DNA of 64,000 nucleotides from Pseudalkalibacillus sp. SCS-8 (GCF_040126055.1 NZ_CP143541.1:124001-188000); one strand, 5' to 3'; positions 9,055-20,096 are shown, counted from the stretch's first letter. Notes: generated from the sequence alone by a model not told the origin. Program-made: numbers and translations.

Positions 9055-9552
9055 ATGAGCGTACTTGAGCAAAAGAAACAGTTGGTTTCAACAATTGCTG
9101 ATCAATTCAAAAACAGCAAGACGTCAATCCTTGTTGACTACCGTGGTCTTGACGTATCTGAAGTTACTGAACTTCGTAAGCAGCTTCGTGAAGCTGGCGT
9201 CACTTTCAAGGTATACAAGAACACAATGACTCGTCGTGCTGCTGAAGAAGCTGGTCTTGCTGAGTTGAACGAAACTCTAGTTGGTCCTACAGCGATCGCT
9301 TTCAGTGAAGACGAAGTTGTAGCTCCAGCGAAGATCTTGAACAACTTTGCAAAAGAGCACGAAGCACTTGTGATCAAGGCTGGTGTGGTTGAAGGTCAAA
9401 TCACATCTGTTGAAAACATCAAAGCACTTGCAGAACTTCCATCTCGCGAAGGACTTCTTTCCATGTTGCTTAGCGTACTTCAAGCACCGATGCGAAACTT
9501 CGCATTGGCTACGAAGGCTGTTGCTGATCAAAAAGAAGAGCAAGGTGCTTAA
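9055..9552 (+). CDS. rplJ: 50S ribosomal protein L10
   Basis: Anchors L7/L12 dimers on the ribosomal stalk and acts as the repressor ligand of its own leader. 165 residues: globular rRNA-binding N-terminal domain with [20 protein letters not shown], and a C-terminal helix that carries L7/L12 dimers. ATG 9055 follows AGGAGGTG. Cotranscribed with rplL 73 nt downstream. Confidence 0.96.
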   Translation: MSVLEQKKQLVSTIADQFKNSKTSILVDYRGLDVSEVTELRKQLREAGVTFKVYKNTMTRRAAEEAGLAELNETLVGPTAIAFSEDEVVAPAKILNNFAKEHEALVIKAGVVEGQITSVENIKALAELPSREGLLSMLLSVLQAPMRNFALATKAVADQKEEQGA

Positions 9553-9625
9553 TCTGAATCTCAGATTAACCGTATCGTTTGTTTAAATAAAATCTCAAAA
9601 ACAATTAATAGGGAGGATTTTCACA

Positions 9626-9988
9626 ATGAGTAAAGAGCAAATCATTGATGCAATCAAAGAAATGTCTGTACTAGAACTTAACGATCTAGTAAAAGCAATC
9701 GAAGAAGAATTCGGAGTAACTGCTGCTGCACCAGTAGCTGTTGCTGGCGGCGCTGCTGAAGGCGGAGCTGAAGAAAAATCTGAATTTGACGTAATCCTTG
9801 AAAGTGCTGGATCTTCTAAGATCAAAGTTATCAAGGTTGTTCGTGAAATCACAGGTCTTGGACTTAAGGACGCTAAAGAACTAGTTGACGGAGCTCCTAA
9901 GCCACTTAAAGAAGGCGTAGCGAAAGAAGAAGCTGAAGAAATGAAAGCTAAGCTTGAAGAAGTTGGAGCAACGATCGAACTTAAGTAA
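9626..9988 (+). CDS. rplL: 50S ribosomal protein L7/L12
   Basis: Multicopy acidic stalk protein that recruits and activates translational GTPases. 120 residues: N-terminal dimerisation helices (1-30), an Ala/Gly-rich hinge (about 34-50, [15 protein letters not shown]) and the globular C-terminal domain with [20 protein letters not shown]. Strong site GGGAGGA before ATG 9626. A strong terminator follows. Confidence 0.97.
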   Translation: MSKEQIIDAIKEMSVLELNDLVKAIEEEFGVTAAAPVAVAGGAAEGGAEEKSEFDVILESAGSSKIKVIKVVREITGLGLKDAKELVDGAPKPLKEGVAKEEAEEMKAKLEEVGATIELK

Positions 9989-10011
9989 TTGTACAATTAC
10001 TTTACAAAAGA

Positions 10012-10037
10012 AGCTCGCGTGATACGCGGGCTTTTTT
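10012..10037 (+). terminator. rplL intrinsic terminator
   Basis: AGCTCGCGT pairs with ACGCGGGCT over a 3-nt loop, then TTTTTT. It separates rplJ-rplL from the methyltransferase gene and rpoB. Confidence 0.88.
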
Positions 10038-10064
10038 CATGTAAAAGAATAAGAGCCTATAGTT

Positions 10065-10285
10065 GTTGATTTTTGCGGAGCTCACTCCCTTTCCGCGGGC
10101 ATTAGAAAAGCGCATGCGACCCGTTTAGTCACGTAGGTCACTGGAAGACTGACGAGGAGGCTGTTGCCGCCACAGGAAGTTTGAAGTGATCCAAGTGACT
10201 GGGAGCTGAGCTAGACATTGCTTCCTCGGTCTCCCCTGGCTCGCTTTTCCTGCAGGGCTGTCGTGAACTCCGCTACAAAGTCAAC
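10065..10285 (+). repeat. MITE/REP-like palindromic element, divergent copy
   Basis: The 360-nt gap between rplL and the methyltransferase gene holds an imperfect palindrome. GTTGATTTTTGCGGAGCTCA at the left is matched in reverse at the right (GTGAACTCCGC...GTCAAC). Next to the left arm is CTTTCCGCGGGCA (10089-10101), and near the right arm TTTTCCTGCAGGG. The CTTTCCGCGGGCA core is shared with the elements at 39283 and 56857. It lacks their GGCTCTGTT ends and has no obvious target duplication, so it is either older or another subfamily. It has no coding capacity. Confidence 0.6.
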
Positions 10286-10396
10286 TTCTGGTTCAAGAAT
10301 GTTTTACTATGCTTCTTTTACGAGGTATATGAAACCTTGAAAAGAGTTATAAAGAATATAGAAGATTATGATCGAATTGTCTAAGGAGATGGCAAT

Positions 10397-10999
10397 ATGG
10401 GAGATCATTACTACTCGAGTAAACCGACATCTGAACGGGATGTCAGAGATTGGTCCTTTACCTTGAAGGGACGATCTTTCCGCTTTTACTCAGATGCAGG
10501 TGTGTTCTCGAAGGACGAAGTCGATTTTGGAAGCAGGTTATTGATTGAAGCGTTCCGAAAGCCTGCTGTCGAAGGACCGATTCTCGATATGGGTTGTGGG
10601 TATGGTCCGATCGGCATTTCGGTGGCTGCGGCATTTCCAGAGTCAAAGGTGACGATGGTGGATGTGAACGAACGTGCAGTCGAATTATCGAAGAAAAATG
10701 CTGAGCGAAATAAGATCGACAACGTAGAAATCTATCAGAGCAACCTGTTTGAAGAGGTAAAGGAAAGAGGTTTTTCTGCGATTCTGACAAATCCTCCGAT
10801 AAGAGCTGGAAAAAGCGTCGTCCATACGATTTTCGAGAAAGCGTATGAACACCTGAAGCCTGAAGGAGAGTTGTGGATCGTTATCCAAAAGAAGCAAGGA
10901 GCTCCATCAGCAATGGAGAAACTCCAATCTATATTCCAAGAAGTCGAACTTGTTGAACGAAAAAAAGGTTATCATATTATTCGTTCTATTAAATGTTGA
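10397..10999 (+). CDS. RsmC-like class I methyltransferase (YbxB type)
   Basis: S-adenosylmethionine-dependent methyltransferase of the MTS family, related to rRNA guanine-N2 methylases. 200 residues: SAM-binding motif ILDMGCGYGPIGI (about 59-71), acidic motif VDVN and the catalytic motif TNPPI, typical of enzymes acting on exocyclic amino groups. ATG 10397 follows TAAGGAGAT. It lies between rplL and rpoB as ybxB does in B. subtilis. Its exact substrate is unknown; a rRNA base is likely from family and neighbours. Confidence 0.85.
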   Translation: MGDHYYSSKPTSERDVRDWSFTLKGRSFRFYSDAGVFSKDEVDFGSRLLIEAFRKPAVEGPILDMGCGYGPIGISVAAAFPESKVTMVDVNERAVELSKKNAERNKIDNVEIYQSNLFEEVKERGFSAILTNPPIRAGKSVVHTIFEKAYEHLKPEGELWIVIQKKQGAPSAMEKLQSIFQEVELVERKKGYHIIRSIKC

Positions 11000-11024
11000 C
11001 TCGAATTTGGGTCTATGGTAATAT
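10996..11024 (+). promoter_or_regulatory. Promoter upstream of rpoB-rpoC
   Basis: TTGACT (10996-11001) overlapping the stop of the methyltransferase gene, 17-nt spacer, TAATAT (11019-11024). It would produce an rpoB leader of about 440 nt. Confidence 0.7.
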
Positions 11025-11472
11025 TATAAAATGCCAAAGATACGTGTATTTTCACCGAGCTGATTTTTTGTGTTTTTTACCACGTATAAAACCTTTCGGT
11101 GAGGGAAAAATAGTATAATCATTTGTTATTTTGGAAAAAATGTGGTTATGTGACCCTTTTTTTCTTTTTGCACTATATGAAAGTAGTGAGAAACTATTTT
11201 CAAAAATTACGTGCAAGAGCCTTTAGGATAAGCCTTTAGGAGTCAAGGCTATTGCCGCTTTTTAAGCTTGGCACTAGCCAAGTTTTTCTTTTTTTGCTCT
11301 GGTACATAAGTTCGTTTCGGATATCAATAAATCCTTTCAGGACTTCATGGACTAGAGTGGAAGATAGATGGAGCCGATCACCAACATATAAATGGGTGCT
11401 TTGCTCTAGTTTTAATCTAGTTGTTTAACTAGATGTATTACGATACTATGCTGGATTTGAGGGGTGAATCAG
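11025..11472 (+). promoter_or_regulatory. Long structured leader of rpoB
   Basis: A 450-nt stretch without a gene. It contains two interleaved 7-bp complementary pairs: ATACGTG 11040-11046 with CACGTAT 11081-11087, and TCACCGA 11052-11058 with TCGGTGA 11096-11102. It also has a hairpin AGCCTT/AAGGCT (11231-11250), an intrinsic terminator-like hairpin (11267-11297) and an 8-bp hairpin ATCTAGTT/AACTAGAT (11415-11434) just before the rpoB binding site. This suggests control of rpoBC by attenuation or RNA structure; no known family is recognised. Confidence 0.55.
11267..11297 (+). terminator. Terminator-like hairpin inside rpoB leader
   Basis: CTTGGC pairs with GCCAAG over loop ACTA, followed by TTTTTCTTTTTTTG. 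It sits about 180 nt before rpoB and after the leader promoter, so it could only act as an attenuator. Confidence 0.65.
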
Positions 11473-14400
11473 TTGACAGGTCAACTCATTCAGTTTGGAC
11501 GCCACCGCCAACGGAGAAGCTATGCAAGAATTAATGAAGTTTTGGAACTTCCAAACCTCATTGAAATCCAAACTTCCTCCTATCAATGGTTTCTTGATGA
11601 GGGTTTGAGAGAGATGTTCCACGACATTTCTCCAATTGAGGATTTCACAGGTAACTTAGTGCTTGAATTCATTGATTATAGTTTAGGAGAGCCTAAGTAT
11701 TCTGTCGAGGAGTCCAAAGAAAGAGACGTAACGTATGCGGCACCACTCCGTGTCAAAGTCCGCCTGATCAATAAAGAGACAGGTGAAGTGAAAGAACAAG
11801 AAGTCTTCATGGGTGATTTCCCATTGATGACGGATACGGGTACTTTCATCATTAACGGAGCAGAACGCGTCATCGTCTCACAGCTCGTTCGTTCACCGAG
11901 CGTGTATTACAATAAAAAATTGGACAAAAACGGCAAGAGAGGTTTCACAGCTACGGTAATTCCAAACCGCGGCGCATGGTTAGAACTTGAAACAGATGCT
12001 AAGGATGTCGTGCATGTTCGGATCGACCGTACTCGTAAAATACCAGTAACGGTCTTGTTGCGTGCATTAGGGTTCGGTTCTGATCAAGAAATCATCGATT
12101 TGCTAGGGGAAGATGAATACCTTCGTAACTCTCTTGAAAAAGACAATACTGAAGGTACAGAAAAAGCGCTTCTTGAAATATATGAGCGTTTACGTCCAGG
12201 AGAGCCCCCTACCGTTGATAATGCAAAGAGTCTATTAGAATCTCGCTTCTTTGATCCGAAACGATATGACCTTGCAAATGTCGGTCGTTACAAAATCAAT
12301 AAGAAGCTTAACATTAAAAACCGGCTCTTCAATCAGCGCCTGGCTGAATCAATTGCAGATCCGGAAACAGGCGAGGTTATCGCAGAAGAAGGTACGGTCC
12401 TTGATCGTCGCTTGCTTGAGCGTATCCTGCCAATCATCGAAAACAAAAATACATTTAAAGAAGTAACGCCGGCTGGAGGCGTGATTGAAGATGAAACGAT
12501 TGGTCTTCAATCCATCAAAATCTATTCTCCAGTTGAAGGTGAAACCGACCAGGTGATCAATGTAATCGGAAACGGTGAGGTTGATCGTTCTATAAAGAAC
12601 ATTACACCTGCAGATATCATCTCGGCAATCAACTACTTCTTCAACTTGCTGCATGGAGTCGGCTTGACAGATGATATCGATCATCTCGGTAACCGTCGTC
12701 TTCGTTCAGTCGGAGAATTGCTGCAAAACCAATTCCGTATCGGATTATCCCGAATGGAGCGTGTGGTCCGCGAGAGAATGTCCATCCAGGACACGAACTC
12801 CATCACACCACAGGCGCTCATTAATATCCGTCCGGTAATTGCATCAATTAAAGAGTTCTTTGGAAGCTCACAGCTCTCACAATTTATGGATCAGACGAAT
12901 CCATTGGCAGAGCTGACGCATAAACGTCGTCTGTCAGCATTAGGACCAGGTGGTTTGACGCGTGAACGTGCTGGATTCGAAGTACGTGACGTCCACTATT
13001 CCCACTATGGTCGTATGTGTCCGATTGAAACACCGGAAGGTCCGAACATCGGGCTGATCAACTCGCTTTCCAGTTATGCGAAAGTGAATGAATATGGATT
13101 CATCGAGACACCTTACCGTCGTGTTGATCCGGAAACAGGTAAAGTAACCGAACAAATCGATTACTTGACGGCTGATGAACAAGATAACTATGTTGTTGCA
13201 CAGGCAAACGCGAAGCTGGGTGAAGATGGTTCATTCCTTGATGAAGAAGTCATTGCACGTTACCGTGATCAGAACACGATTGCAAAACGTGACAAAATCG
13301 ACTATATGGACGTATCACCTAAGCAGGTCGTATCAGCAGCAACTGCATGTATCCCATTCCTTGAAAATGACGACTCAAACCGTGCATTGATGGGTGCGAA
13401 CATGCAGCGACAAGCCGTACCATTGATGGTGCCTGAAGCTCCGATCGTCGGTACAGGAATGGAGCACGTTTCTGCGAAGGACTCCGGTGCTGCAGTCATC
13501 TGTAAGCATGAAGGGATCGTCGAGAAAGTATCAGCTGCGACAGTGTATGTACGTCGTATCGAAACAGTAGATGGTAAAGAGATCAAAGGTGATCTCGACC
13601 GCTACAACCTGATGAAGTTCATACGTTCCAACCAAGGAACTTGTTATAATCAAAAACCAATTGTAAGCCAGGGCGATCGTGTAACGAAAGGCGAAATCCT
13701 TGCAGACGGACCTTCTATGGAAAAAGGAGAGCTTGCACTTGGCCGTAACGTTCTTGTAGGGTTCATGACCTGGGATGGTTATAACTATGAGGATGCGGTC
13801 ATCATGAGCGAGCGCCTTGTGAAGGATGATGTATATACTTCGATTCACATCGAGGAATACGAGTCTGAAGCACGAGACACGAAACTTGGACCAGAAGAAA
13901 TCACAAGAGACATTCCAAACGTCGGAGAAGACGCACTTAAAAATCTTGACGAGCGCGGAATCATCCGGGTCGGTGCTGAAGTGAAAGACGGAGATATCCT
14001 TGTCGGTAAAGTAACGCCTAAGGGTGTAACAGAACTTACTGCAGAGGAGCGTCTCTTGCACGCGATCTTCGGTGAGAAGGCCCGTGAAGTAAGAGATACT
14101 TCACTCCGTGTACCACACGGTGGAGATGGAATCGTCCATGATGTGAAAGTATTCAATCGTGAAGATGGGGATGAATTACCTCCAGGCGTCAACCAGCTCG
14201 TACGTGCATATATCGTGCAGAAGCGTAAGATCCATGAAGGAGATAAGATGGCTGGCCGTCACGGAAACAAAGGTGTTATCTCAAGAATCCTTCCTGAAGA
14301 AGATATGCCATATCTTCCAGATGGTACACCGATCGACATCATGTTGAACCCTCTAGGGGTTCCATCACGTATGAATATCGGTCAGGTATTGGAACTTCAC

Positions 14401-15015
14401 CTTGGAATGGCAGCAAGAGAATTGAACCTTCACATGGCTACGCCAGTATTCGATGGAGCACGTGAAGAAGATGTTTGGGAAACATTAGACGAAGCCGGTC
14501 TATCAAGAGACGGTAAGACAGTCTTGTACGATGGTCGAACAGGGGAACCGTTCGATAACCGTATTTCGGTTGGAGTCATGTACATGATCAAGCTTGCTCA
14601 CATGGTAGACGATAAGCTACACGCACGTTCTACTGGACCTTACTCGCTTGTAACGCAGCAGCCACTTGGTGGTAAAGCGCAGTTCGGTGGACAACGTTTC
14701 GGTGAGATGGAGGTTTGGGCGCTTGAAGCATACGGTGCAGCCTACACACTTCAAGAGATCCTCACAGTCAAGTCAGATGATGTTGTCGGCCGTGTGAAGA
14801 CTTACGAAGCGATTGTCAAAGGTGAAAACGTTCCTGAGCCTGGTGTTCCTGAGTCATTCAAAGTCTTGATCAAAGAGCTTCAAAGTCTCGGTATGGATGT
14901 CAAGATGCTCACAAGTGACGAACAAGAAATCGAAATGCGTGAGATTGATGAAGACGAGGAAAACCCGAACGATAAATTGAACTTGAACGTAGAAACCCAA
15001 ACCGTCGGTGAATAA
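11473..15015 (+). CDS. rpoB: RNA polymerase beta subunit
   Basis: Large catalytic-core subunit. 1180 residues from TTG 11473, which has GAGGGGTG at 11459-11466; GTG 11464 lies inside that site and is rejected. The rifampicin pocket [20 protein letters not shown] followed by [11 protein letters not shown] (about 12862-12950) matches the sensitive wild type as far as I recall it. The switch/flap region and the C-terminal block [19 protein letters not shown] are intact. The acidic C-terminal tail is typical for Bacillaceae and shorter than in B. subtilis. Cotranscribed with rpoC 35 nt downstream. Confidence 0.98.
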   Translation: MTGQLIQFGRHRQRRSYARINEVLELPNLIEIQTSSYQWFLDEGLREMFHDISPIEDFTGNLVLEFIDYSLGEPKYSVEESKERDVTYAAPLRVKVRLINKETGEVKEQEVFMGDFPLMTDTGTFIINGAERVIVSQLVRSPSVYYNKKLDKNGKRGFTATVIPNRGAWLELETDAKDVVHVRIDRTRKIPVTVLLRALGFGSDQEIIDLLGEDEYLRNSLEKDNTEGTEKALLEIYERLRPGEPPTVDNAKSLLESRFFDPKRYDLANVGRYKINKKLNIKNRLFNQRLAESIADPETGEVIAEEGTVLDRRLLERILPIIENKNTFKEVTPAGGVIEDETIGLQSIKIYSPVEGETDQVINVIGNGEVDRSIKNITPADIISAINYFFNLLHGVGLTDDIDHLGNRRLRSVGELLQNQFRIGLSRMERVVRERMSIQDTNSITPQALINIRPVIASIKEFFGSSQLSQFMDQTNPLAELTHKRRLSALGPGGLTRERAGFEVRDVHYSHYGRMCPIETPEGPNIGLINSLSSYAKVNEYGFIETPYRRVDPETGKVTEQIDYLTADEQDNYVVAQANAKLGEDGSFLDEEVIARYRDQNTIAKRDKIDYMDVSPKQVVSAATACIPFLENDDSNRALMGANMQRQAVPLMVPEAPIVGTGMEHVSAKDSGAAVICKHEGIVEKVSAATVYVRRIETVDGKEIKGDLDRYNLMKFIRSNQGTCYNQKPIVSQGDRVTKGEILADGPSMEKGELALGRNVLVGFMTWDGYNYEDAVIMSERLVKDDVYTSIHIEEYESEARDTKLGPEEITRDIPNVGEDALKNLDERGIIRVGAEVKDGDILVGKVTPKGVTELTAEERLLHAIFGEKAREVRDTSLRVPHGGDGIVHDVKVFNREDGDELPPGVNQLVRAYIVQKRKIHEGDKMAGRHGNKGVISRILPEEDMPYLPDGTPIDIMLNPLGVPSRMNIGQVLELHLGMAARELNLHMATPVFDGAREEDVWETLDEAGLSRDGKTVLYDGRTGEPFDNRISVGVMYMIKLAHMVDDKLHARSTGPYSLVTQQPLGGKAQFGGQRFGEMEVWALEAYGAAYTLQEILTVKSDDVVGRVKTYEAIVKGENVPEPGVPESFKVLIKELQSLGMDVKMLTSDEQEIEMREIDEDEENPNDKLNLNVETQTVGE

Positions 15016-15050
15016 GGGTATAGCAGCATATCATAAGGGAGGTAGACCCC

Positions 15051-18000
15051 TTGATCGATGTAAATAACTTTGAGTATATGAAAATAGGTCTTGCTTCACC
15101 AGACAAGATCCGCTCTTGGTCACGCGGTGAAGTCAAGAAGCCGGAAACGATCAACTATCGTACGTTGAAGCCTGAGAAAGACGGGCTATTCTGTGAAAGA
15201 ATCTTCGGTCCTCAAAAAGACTGGGAATGCCACTGTGGAAAATACAAACGCGTCCGCTATAAGGGCGTCGTTTGTGACCGCTGTGGAGTAGAGGTAACTA
15301 GAGCGAAAGTTCGACGTGAGCGCATGGGACACATCGAACTTGCCGCTCCTGTTTCTCATATTTGGTATTTTAAAGGTATTCCAAGCCGTATGGGTCTCGT
15401 ATTGGATATGTCGCCGAGAGCGTTGGAAGAAGTCATCTATTTCGCTTCTTGGGTCGTAACAGATCCTGGTGAGACACCACTTGAAAAGAAACAATTGTTG
15501 TCTGAGAAGGAATACCGTTCCTACCGTGAAAAATACGGTCAAGGATTCACGGCACAAATGGGTGCGGAATCCATCAAGAAGCTTCTTCAAGATATCGATC
15601 TTGATAAAGAAGTCGACATGCTAAAAGAAGAGTTGAAGACCGCTCAAGGTCAAAGAAGAACACGTGCGATCAAGCGTCTTGAAGTTTTAGAAGCTTTCCG
15701 TCACTCCGGAAACTTGACTTCTTGGATGATTCTGGATGTACTTCCTGTCATCCCTCCAGAGTTGCGACCTATGGTCCAGCTGGATGGTGGACGTTTCGCT
15801 ACGTCTGACCTGAACGACCTGTACCGTCGTGTCATCAACCGTAATAACCGTTTGAAGCGTCTCTTGGACCTTGGTGCACCGAACATCATCGTCCAGAACG
15901 AAAAGCGTATGCTGCAGGAAGCTGTAGATGCACTGATCGACAATGGTCGTCGTGGTCGCCCAGTCACTGGGCCAGGAAACCGTCCATTGAAGTCTCTTTC
16001 CCATATGTTGAAAGGGAAGCAAGGACGTTTCCGTCAGAACCTTCTCGGTAAACGTGTCGACTACTCTGGTCGTTCCGTTATCGTTGTAGGTCCGAACCTG
16101 AAAATGTATCAATGTGGATTACCGAAAGAGATGGCTCTTGAATTGTTCAAGCCATTCGTCATGAAAGAATTGGTAAGCAAAGGCCTGGCACATAACATCA
16201 AGAGTGCCAAGCGTAAAGTTGAACGTGTTCAGCCTGAAGTCTGGGATGTCCTTGAAGAGGTCATCAAAGAGCACCCGGTTCTATTGAACCGTGCGCCAAC
16301 ACTTCACCGTCTTGGTATCCAAGCATTTGAACCTACGTTGGTGGAAGGACGTGCAATCCGTCTTCACCCACTCGTATGTACAGCTTACAACGCGGACTTT
16401 GACGGTGACCAAATGGCCGTCCACGTTCCATTATCTGCTGAAGCACAAGCAGAGGCACGATTACTGATGCTTGCTGCTCAGAACATCCTGAATCCTAAGG
16501 ATGGAAAACCAGTCGTAACACCTTCCCAGGATATGGTACTAGGTAACTATTACCTGACTCTGGAACGAGAAGGCGCGATTGGTGAAGGTATGATCGTCAA
16601 TGATACGAATGAAGCATTGACTGCGTATCAAAATGGCTATGTACACCTTCATACGCGTGTTGCCATTCCGGCTAAGGCGCTTGGAAAAGGCTCCTTTACG
16701 GAAGAGCAGAACCGTAAATTGTTGATTACAACGGTAGGTAAATTGATTTTCAATGAAATCCTGCCTCCGTCATTCCCATATATCAATGAACCGACTGAAT
16801 ACAATCTGGAAGTAGCAACACCAGAGAAGTATTTCGTTGATCCAACTGTTGATGTGAAGGAAGAAATCAAAAATAGAGAAGTCATCACGCCATTCAAGAA
16901 AGGCATCCTTGGTAAGATCATCGCAGAGGTCTTCAAGCGATTTAAGATCACTGAAACCTCCAAGATGCTTGACCGTATGAAGGATCTCGGATTCAAGTAT
17001 GCAACCAAGGCGGGTATCACTGTTGGTGTATCTGACATCGTTGTCCTTTCCGAAAAGAAAGAGATCCTTGAGGAAGCGGAAGAAAAAGTAACGAAGGTTA
17101 TGAAGCAATTCCGTAGAGGTCTCATTACAGAAGAAGAACGCTATGACCGCATCATTGCGATTTGGAGTAATGCGAAGGATGTCATCCAAGAAAAACTGAT
17201 GGTTTCCTTGGATCCGCATAACCCAATTTACATGATGAGTGATTCCGGAGCGCGTGGTAACGCCTCAAACTTCACTCAGCTTGCCGGTATGCGTGGACTA
17301 ATGGCCAACCCGGCTGGACGAATCATCGAACTACCGATCAAGTCCAGTTTCCGTGAAGGTCTGACAGTACTCGAGTACTTTATTTCAACGCACGGTGCAC
17401 GTAAAGGTCTAGCGGATACAGCCCTTAAGACGGCTGACTCAGGTTATCTGACCCGTCGTCTGGTCGATGTCGCACAAGACGTTATCGTACGTGAAAAAGA
17501 TTGCGGCACAGACCGTGGACTTACTGTAAAAGCGATCAAAGAAGGTAACGAAGTCATCGAACCACTTGATGAGCGTTTGATTGGACGTGTGGCGTTTAAG
17601 ACGATCCACCATCCGGAAAACGGTTCTGTCATCGTTGGTCGAAACGACTTGATCACTGAAGATATCGCGAAAGAAATCATCGACCTTGGTATCGAAGAAG
17701 TCGTCATCCGTTCTGCGTTTACATGTAACACACGCCACGGAGTATGTAAGCTTTGTTACGGACGTAACCTAGCTACTGGTTCAGAGGTTGAAGTTGGTGA
17801 AGCAGTTGGAATCATCGCTGCTCAATCAATTGGTGAGCCTGGTACACAGCTTACGATGCGTACGTTCCATACAGGCGGAGTTGCCGGAGACGATATCACA
17901 CAAGGTTTACCGCGTATCCAAGAATTGTTCGAAGCTCGTAATCCGAAAGGTCAAGCGGTCATTTCTGAACTTGACGGAACGGTTACAGCAATTAACGAAG

Positions 18001-18674
18001 TTCGCGAGAAACGCGAAATCACTGTTCAAGGTGAAGCTGAATCGCGTAACTATACAATTCCATATGGCGCACGTATCAAAGTGAAAGTAGACGACCAAAT
18101 CGTTGCTGGTCAAGAACTCACGGAAGGTTCCATCGATCCGAAAGAATTGATGAAAGTTTCCGGTGTCGATGCCGTTCAAAACTACTTGCTACGTGAAGTA
18201 CAAAAGGTATACCGTATGCAGGGTGTTGAAATCGGCGACAAGCACGTTGAGGTAATGGTTCGTCAAATGATGCGCAAGATCCGTGTGATTGAAGCTGGAG
18301 ATACGAGTGTCCTTCCAGGATCCCTTATCGATATCAACCAGTTCACGGATGTCAACACGAATGTACTCCTGCAAGGTGGTCAACCTGCAACAGGCCGACC
18401 GATCCTGCTTGGAATCACAAAAGCATCACTTGAAACAGAATCATTCTTGTCTGCTGCATCCTTCCAGGAAACGACACGAGTACTTACAGACGCAGCTATC
18501 AAAGGTAAGCGTGATGAATTACTCGGATTGAAAGAAAATGTCATCATCGGTAAACTAGTCCCTGCAGGAACAGGAATGTCGCGATACCGCAACATTGTTC
18601 CGACCGGTGAAAGTGCCGAAGTGGAAGCGAATGAAGAAGCAGTCGTTGCAGAAGAACTCGTAACACAAGATTAA
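15051..18674 (+). CDS. rpoC: RNA polymerase beta' subunit
   Basis: Catalytic subunit holding the active-site magnesium. 1207 residues. The N-terminal zinc ribbon has paired Cys in CHCGKY and CDRCG (about 60-78), the invariant NADFDGDQ is at 16389-16412, and a second zinc cluster includes [13 protein letters not shown]. Bridge helix and trigger-loop region ([27 protein letters not shown]) are intact. TTG start after AAGGGAGG. Followed by a separate promoter for the L7Ae-like gene. Confidence 0.98.
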   Translation: MIDVNNFEYMKIGLASPDKIRSWSRGEVKKPETINYRTLKPEKDGLFCERIFGPQKDWECHCGKYKRVRYKGVVCDRCGVEVTRAKVRRERMGHIELAAPVSHIWYFKGIPSRMGLVLDMSPRALEEVIYFASWVVTDPGETPLEKKQLLSEKEYRSYREKYGQGFTAQMGAESIKKLLQDIDLDKEVDMLKEELKTAQGQRRTRAIKRLEVLEAFRHSGNLTSWMILDVLPVIPPELRPMVQLDGGRFATSDLNDLYRRVINRNNRLKRLLDLGAPNIIVQNEKRMLQEAVDALIDNGRRGRPVTGPGNRPLKSLSHMLKGKQGRFRQNLLGKRVDYSGRSVIVVGPNLKMYQCGLPKEMALELFKPFVMKELVSKGLAHNIKSAKRKVERVQPEVWDVLEEVIKEHPVLLNRAPTLHRLGIQAFEPTLVEGRAIRLHPLVCTAYNADFDGDQMAVHVPLSAEAQAEARLLMLAAQNILNPKDGKPVVTPSQDMVLGNYYLTLEREGAIGEGMIVNDTNEALTAYQNGYVHLHTRVAIPAKALGKGSFTEEQNRKLLITTVGKLIFNEILPPSFPYINEPTEYNLEVATPEKYFVDPTVDVKEEIKNREVITPFKKGILGKIIAEVFKRFKITETSKMLDRMKDLGFKYATKAGITVGVSDIVVLSEKKEILEEAEEKVTKVMKQFRRGLITEEERYDRIIAIWSNAKDVIQEKLMVSLDPHNPIYMMSDSGARGNASNFTQLAGMRGLMANPAGRIIELPIKSSFREGLTVLEYFISTHGARKGLADTALKTADSGYLTRRLVDVAQDVIVREKDCGTDRGLTVKAIKEGNEVIEPLDERLIGRVAFKTIHHPENGSVIVGRNDLITEDIAKEIIDLGIEEVVIRSAFTCNTRHGVCKLCYGRNLATGSEVEVGEAVGIIAAQSIGEPGTQLTMRTFHTGGVAGDDITQGLPRIQELFEARNPKGQAVISELDGTVTAINEVREKREITVQGEAESRNYTIPYGARIKVKVDDQIVAGQELTEGSIDPKELMKVSGVDAVQNYLLREVQKVYRMQGVEIGDKHVEVMVRQMMRKIRVIEAGDTSVLPGSLIDINQFTDVNTNVLLQGGQPATGRPILLGITKASLETESFLSAASFQETTRVLTDAAIKGKRDELLGLKENVIIGKLVPAGTGMSRYRNIVPTGESAEVEANEEAVVAEELVTQD

Positions 18675-18684
18675 AAAAGTCTTG

Positions 18685-18713
18685 TTGACAACGTTATACG
18701 ATTTTGATACTAT
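18685..18713 (+). promoter_or_regulatory. Promoter of the str operon (L7Ae-like gene, rpsL...)
   Basis: Perfect TTGACA (18685-18690), 17-nt spacer, TACTAT (18708-18713) preceded by TG one base away (extended -10). It lies 10 nt after the rpoC stop and drives the L7Ae-like gene, rpsL, rpsG, fusA and perhaps tuf. Confidence 0.85.
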
Positions 18714-18763
18714 TACGTAGTGCTTCCATCAAAAACCTGTAGCTTTGGAGGATATCCACTGAA

Positions 18764-19012
18764 ATGTCTTATGAAAAAGTAATGCAGGCGACAAATATTA
18801 TTGTTGGCACAAAGCAAACAATAAAAGCCCTTCAGAATGGGGAAGTGAAAGAGCTAATCGTTGCAGATGATGCAGATCAGCGTGTAACGAATAAAGTCGT
18901 TCACATCGCAAAAGAAAAAAGCGTTCCTGTCTCGAATGTCGAATCTATGAAAAAGCTTGGAAAAGCTTGTGGAATCGATGTAGGGGCTGCAACGGTTGCG
19001 ATAATAGGATAA
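18764..19012 (+). CDS. rplGB: Ribosomal L7Ae-like K-turn RNA-binding protein
   Basis: 82-residue L7Ae/L30e/YbxF family protein that binds kink-turn RNA; B. subtilis YbxF binds the K-turn of the SAM-I riboswitch in vitro and can be ribosome-associated. The family block [20 protein letters not shown] (18804-18863) and the C-terminal [16 protein letters not shown] are seen. The site GGAGGA lies 11 nt from ATG 18764. First gene of the str operon, as in B. subtilis; physiological role unsettled. Confidence 0.9.
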   Translation: MSYEKVMQATNIIVGTKQTIKALQNGEVKELIVADDADQRVTNKVVHIAKEKSVPVSNVESMKKLGKACGIDVGAATVAIIG

Positions 19013-19015
19013 AAT

Positions 19016-19058
19016 GTTTTTGCCAGGGCGTTTTCGCCCTGAGCAAAAACTTTATTTT
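19016..19058 (+). terminator. Strong hairpin between L7Ae-like gene and rpsL
   Basis: GTTTTTGC + CAGGGCG pairs with CGCCCTG + A + GCAAAAAC over TTTT (stem 19016-19050), then TTTATTTTG. The stem is very strong and the T-tract interrupted, so it is probably a partial terminator or processing site that sets relative expression within the operon. Confidence 0.6.
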
Positions 19059-19124
19059 GTCCAAAAATGAACCACCTGGATGTGTGGGCTAGGAAGATTA
19101 CGCAAGAAGGGAGGAAAACAAAAG

Positions 19125-19547
19125 ATGCCTACTATTAACCAATTAGTACGTAAAGGACGTCATTCAAAAGGTAAAAAGTCTGACTCACCAGCATTGAACA
19201 AAGGTTACAACAGCTTCAAGAAAGCTCATACTGACCTTTCTTCTCCGCAAAAACGCGGTGTTTGTACTCGTGTTGGTACGATGACGCCTAAGAAACCGAA
19301 CTCTGCACTTCGTAAGTATGCGCGTGTTCGTTTGACTAACCAGATTGAAGTTACAGCTTACATTCCTGGTATCGGTCACAACTTGCAAGAACACAGCGTT
19401 GTACTAATCCGTGGAGGTCGTGTTAAGGACTTACCAGGGGTACGTTACCACATCGTTCGTGGTGCGCTTGACACTGCTGGAGTCAATGACCGTCGTCAAG
19501 GTCGTTCCAAGTATGGAACGAAGAAACCTAAAGATGAGAAAAAGTAA
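19125..19547 (+). CDS. rpsL: 30S ribosomal protein S12
   Basis: Decoding-centre protein; the site of classical streptomycin-resistance changes. 140 residues, with the loop [17 protein letters not shown] unaltered at the lysines and the second loop [17 protein letters not shown] also standard. ATG 19125 is set by AAGGGAGG; the frame is open 15 codons upstream without S12 similarity. Next to rpsG and fusA. Confidence 0.97.
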   Translation: MPTINQLVRKGRHSKGKKSDSPALNKGYNSFKKAHTDLSSPQKRGVCTRVGTMTPKKPNSALRKYARVRLTNQIEVTAYIPGIGHNLQEHSVVLIRGGRVKDLPGVRYHIVRGALDTAGVNDRRQGRSKYGTKKPKDEKK

Positions 19548-19549
19548 TA

Positions 19550-19586
19550 GAGCCCTTTCAAAAGTAACGGCTAACTTTTGAAGCTC
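19550..19586 (+). other. Intercistronic hairpin rpsL-rpsG
   Basis: GAGC ... TTCAAAAGT pairs with ACTTTTGAA + GCTC: a 9-bp inner stem (19557-19565 with 19574-19582) closed by an outer GAGC/GCTC, loop AACGGCTA. In E. coli S7 binds the rpsL-rpsG gap to repress the operon; a similar role here is inference from position only. Confidence 0.55.
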
Positions 19587-19625
19587 TGACATAAGATACA
19601 ACAACTTTGGAAAGGAGGGGACCAC

Positions 19626-20096
19626 ATGCCTCGTAAAGGACCTGTAGAACGTCGTGATGTATTACCTGATCCGATTTATAAATCTAAGCTTGTGACACGC
19701 CTAATCAACAAAATCATGGTTGATGGAAAAAGAGGTGTCGCACAGAAGCTTCTATATAATGCATTCAACATCGTTCAAGAGAAAACAAACCAAGATCCAA
19801 TGGAAGTACTTGACCAAGCACTTAAGAACATCATGCCAGTTCTTGAAGTAAGAGCTCGTCGTGTTGGTGGTGCAAACTACCAAGTACCAGTCGAAGTACG
19901 CCCTGAGCGTCGTACGACACTTGGACTTCGTTGGTTGGTAAACTATTCTCGTCTTCGTGGTGAAAAGACCATGGAGGAGCGCTTGGCTTACGAAATCATG
20001 GATGCAGCAAACAACACTGGTGCATCTGTTAAGAAGCGTGAAGACATGCACAAAATGGCAGAAGCGAACAAAGCATTCGCTCACTACCGTTGGTAA
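19626..20096 (+). CDS. rpsG: 30S ribosomal protein S7
   Basis: Primary assembly protein of the small-subunit head, lining the E site. 156 residues, normal length, with [16 protein letters not shown] at the N-terminus and the basic beta-hairpin [20 protein letters not shown] very strong AAAGGAGGGG precedes ATG 19626. Part of the str operon; candidate autoregulator through the hairpin just upstream. Confidence 0.97.
   Translation: MPRKGPVERRDVLPDPIYKSKLVTRLINKIMVDGKRGVAQKLLYNAFNIVQEKTNQDPMEVLDQALKNIMPVLEVRARRVGGANYQVPVEVRPERRTTLGLRWLVNYSRLRGEKTMEERLAYEIMDAANNTGASVKKREDMHKMAEANKAFAHYRW

Noticed and set aside
11464..11472. GTG 11464 as rpoB start
   Set aside because: It lies inside the GAGGGGTG ribosome binding site; TTG 11473 matches known RpoB N-termini.
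11676..18595. Long antisense frames opposite rpoB and rpoC
   Set aside because: They mirror codon bias of the sense genes; no start signals or known domains.
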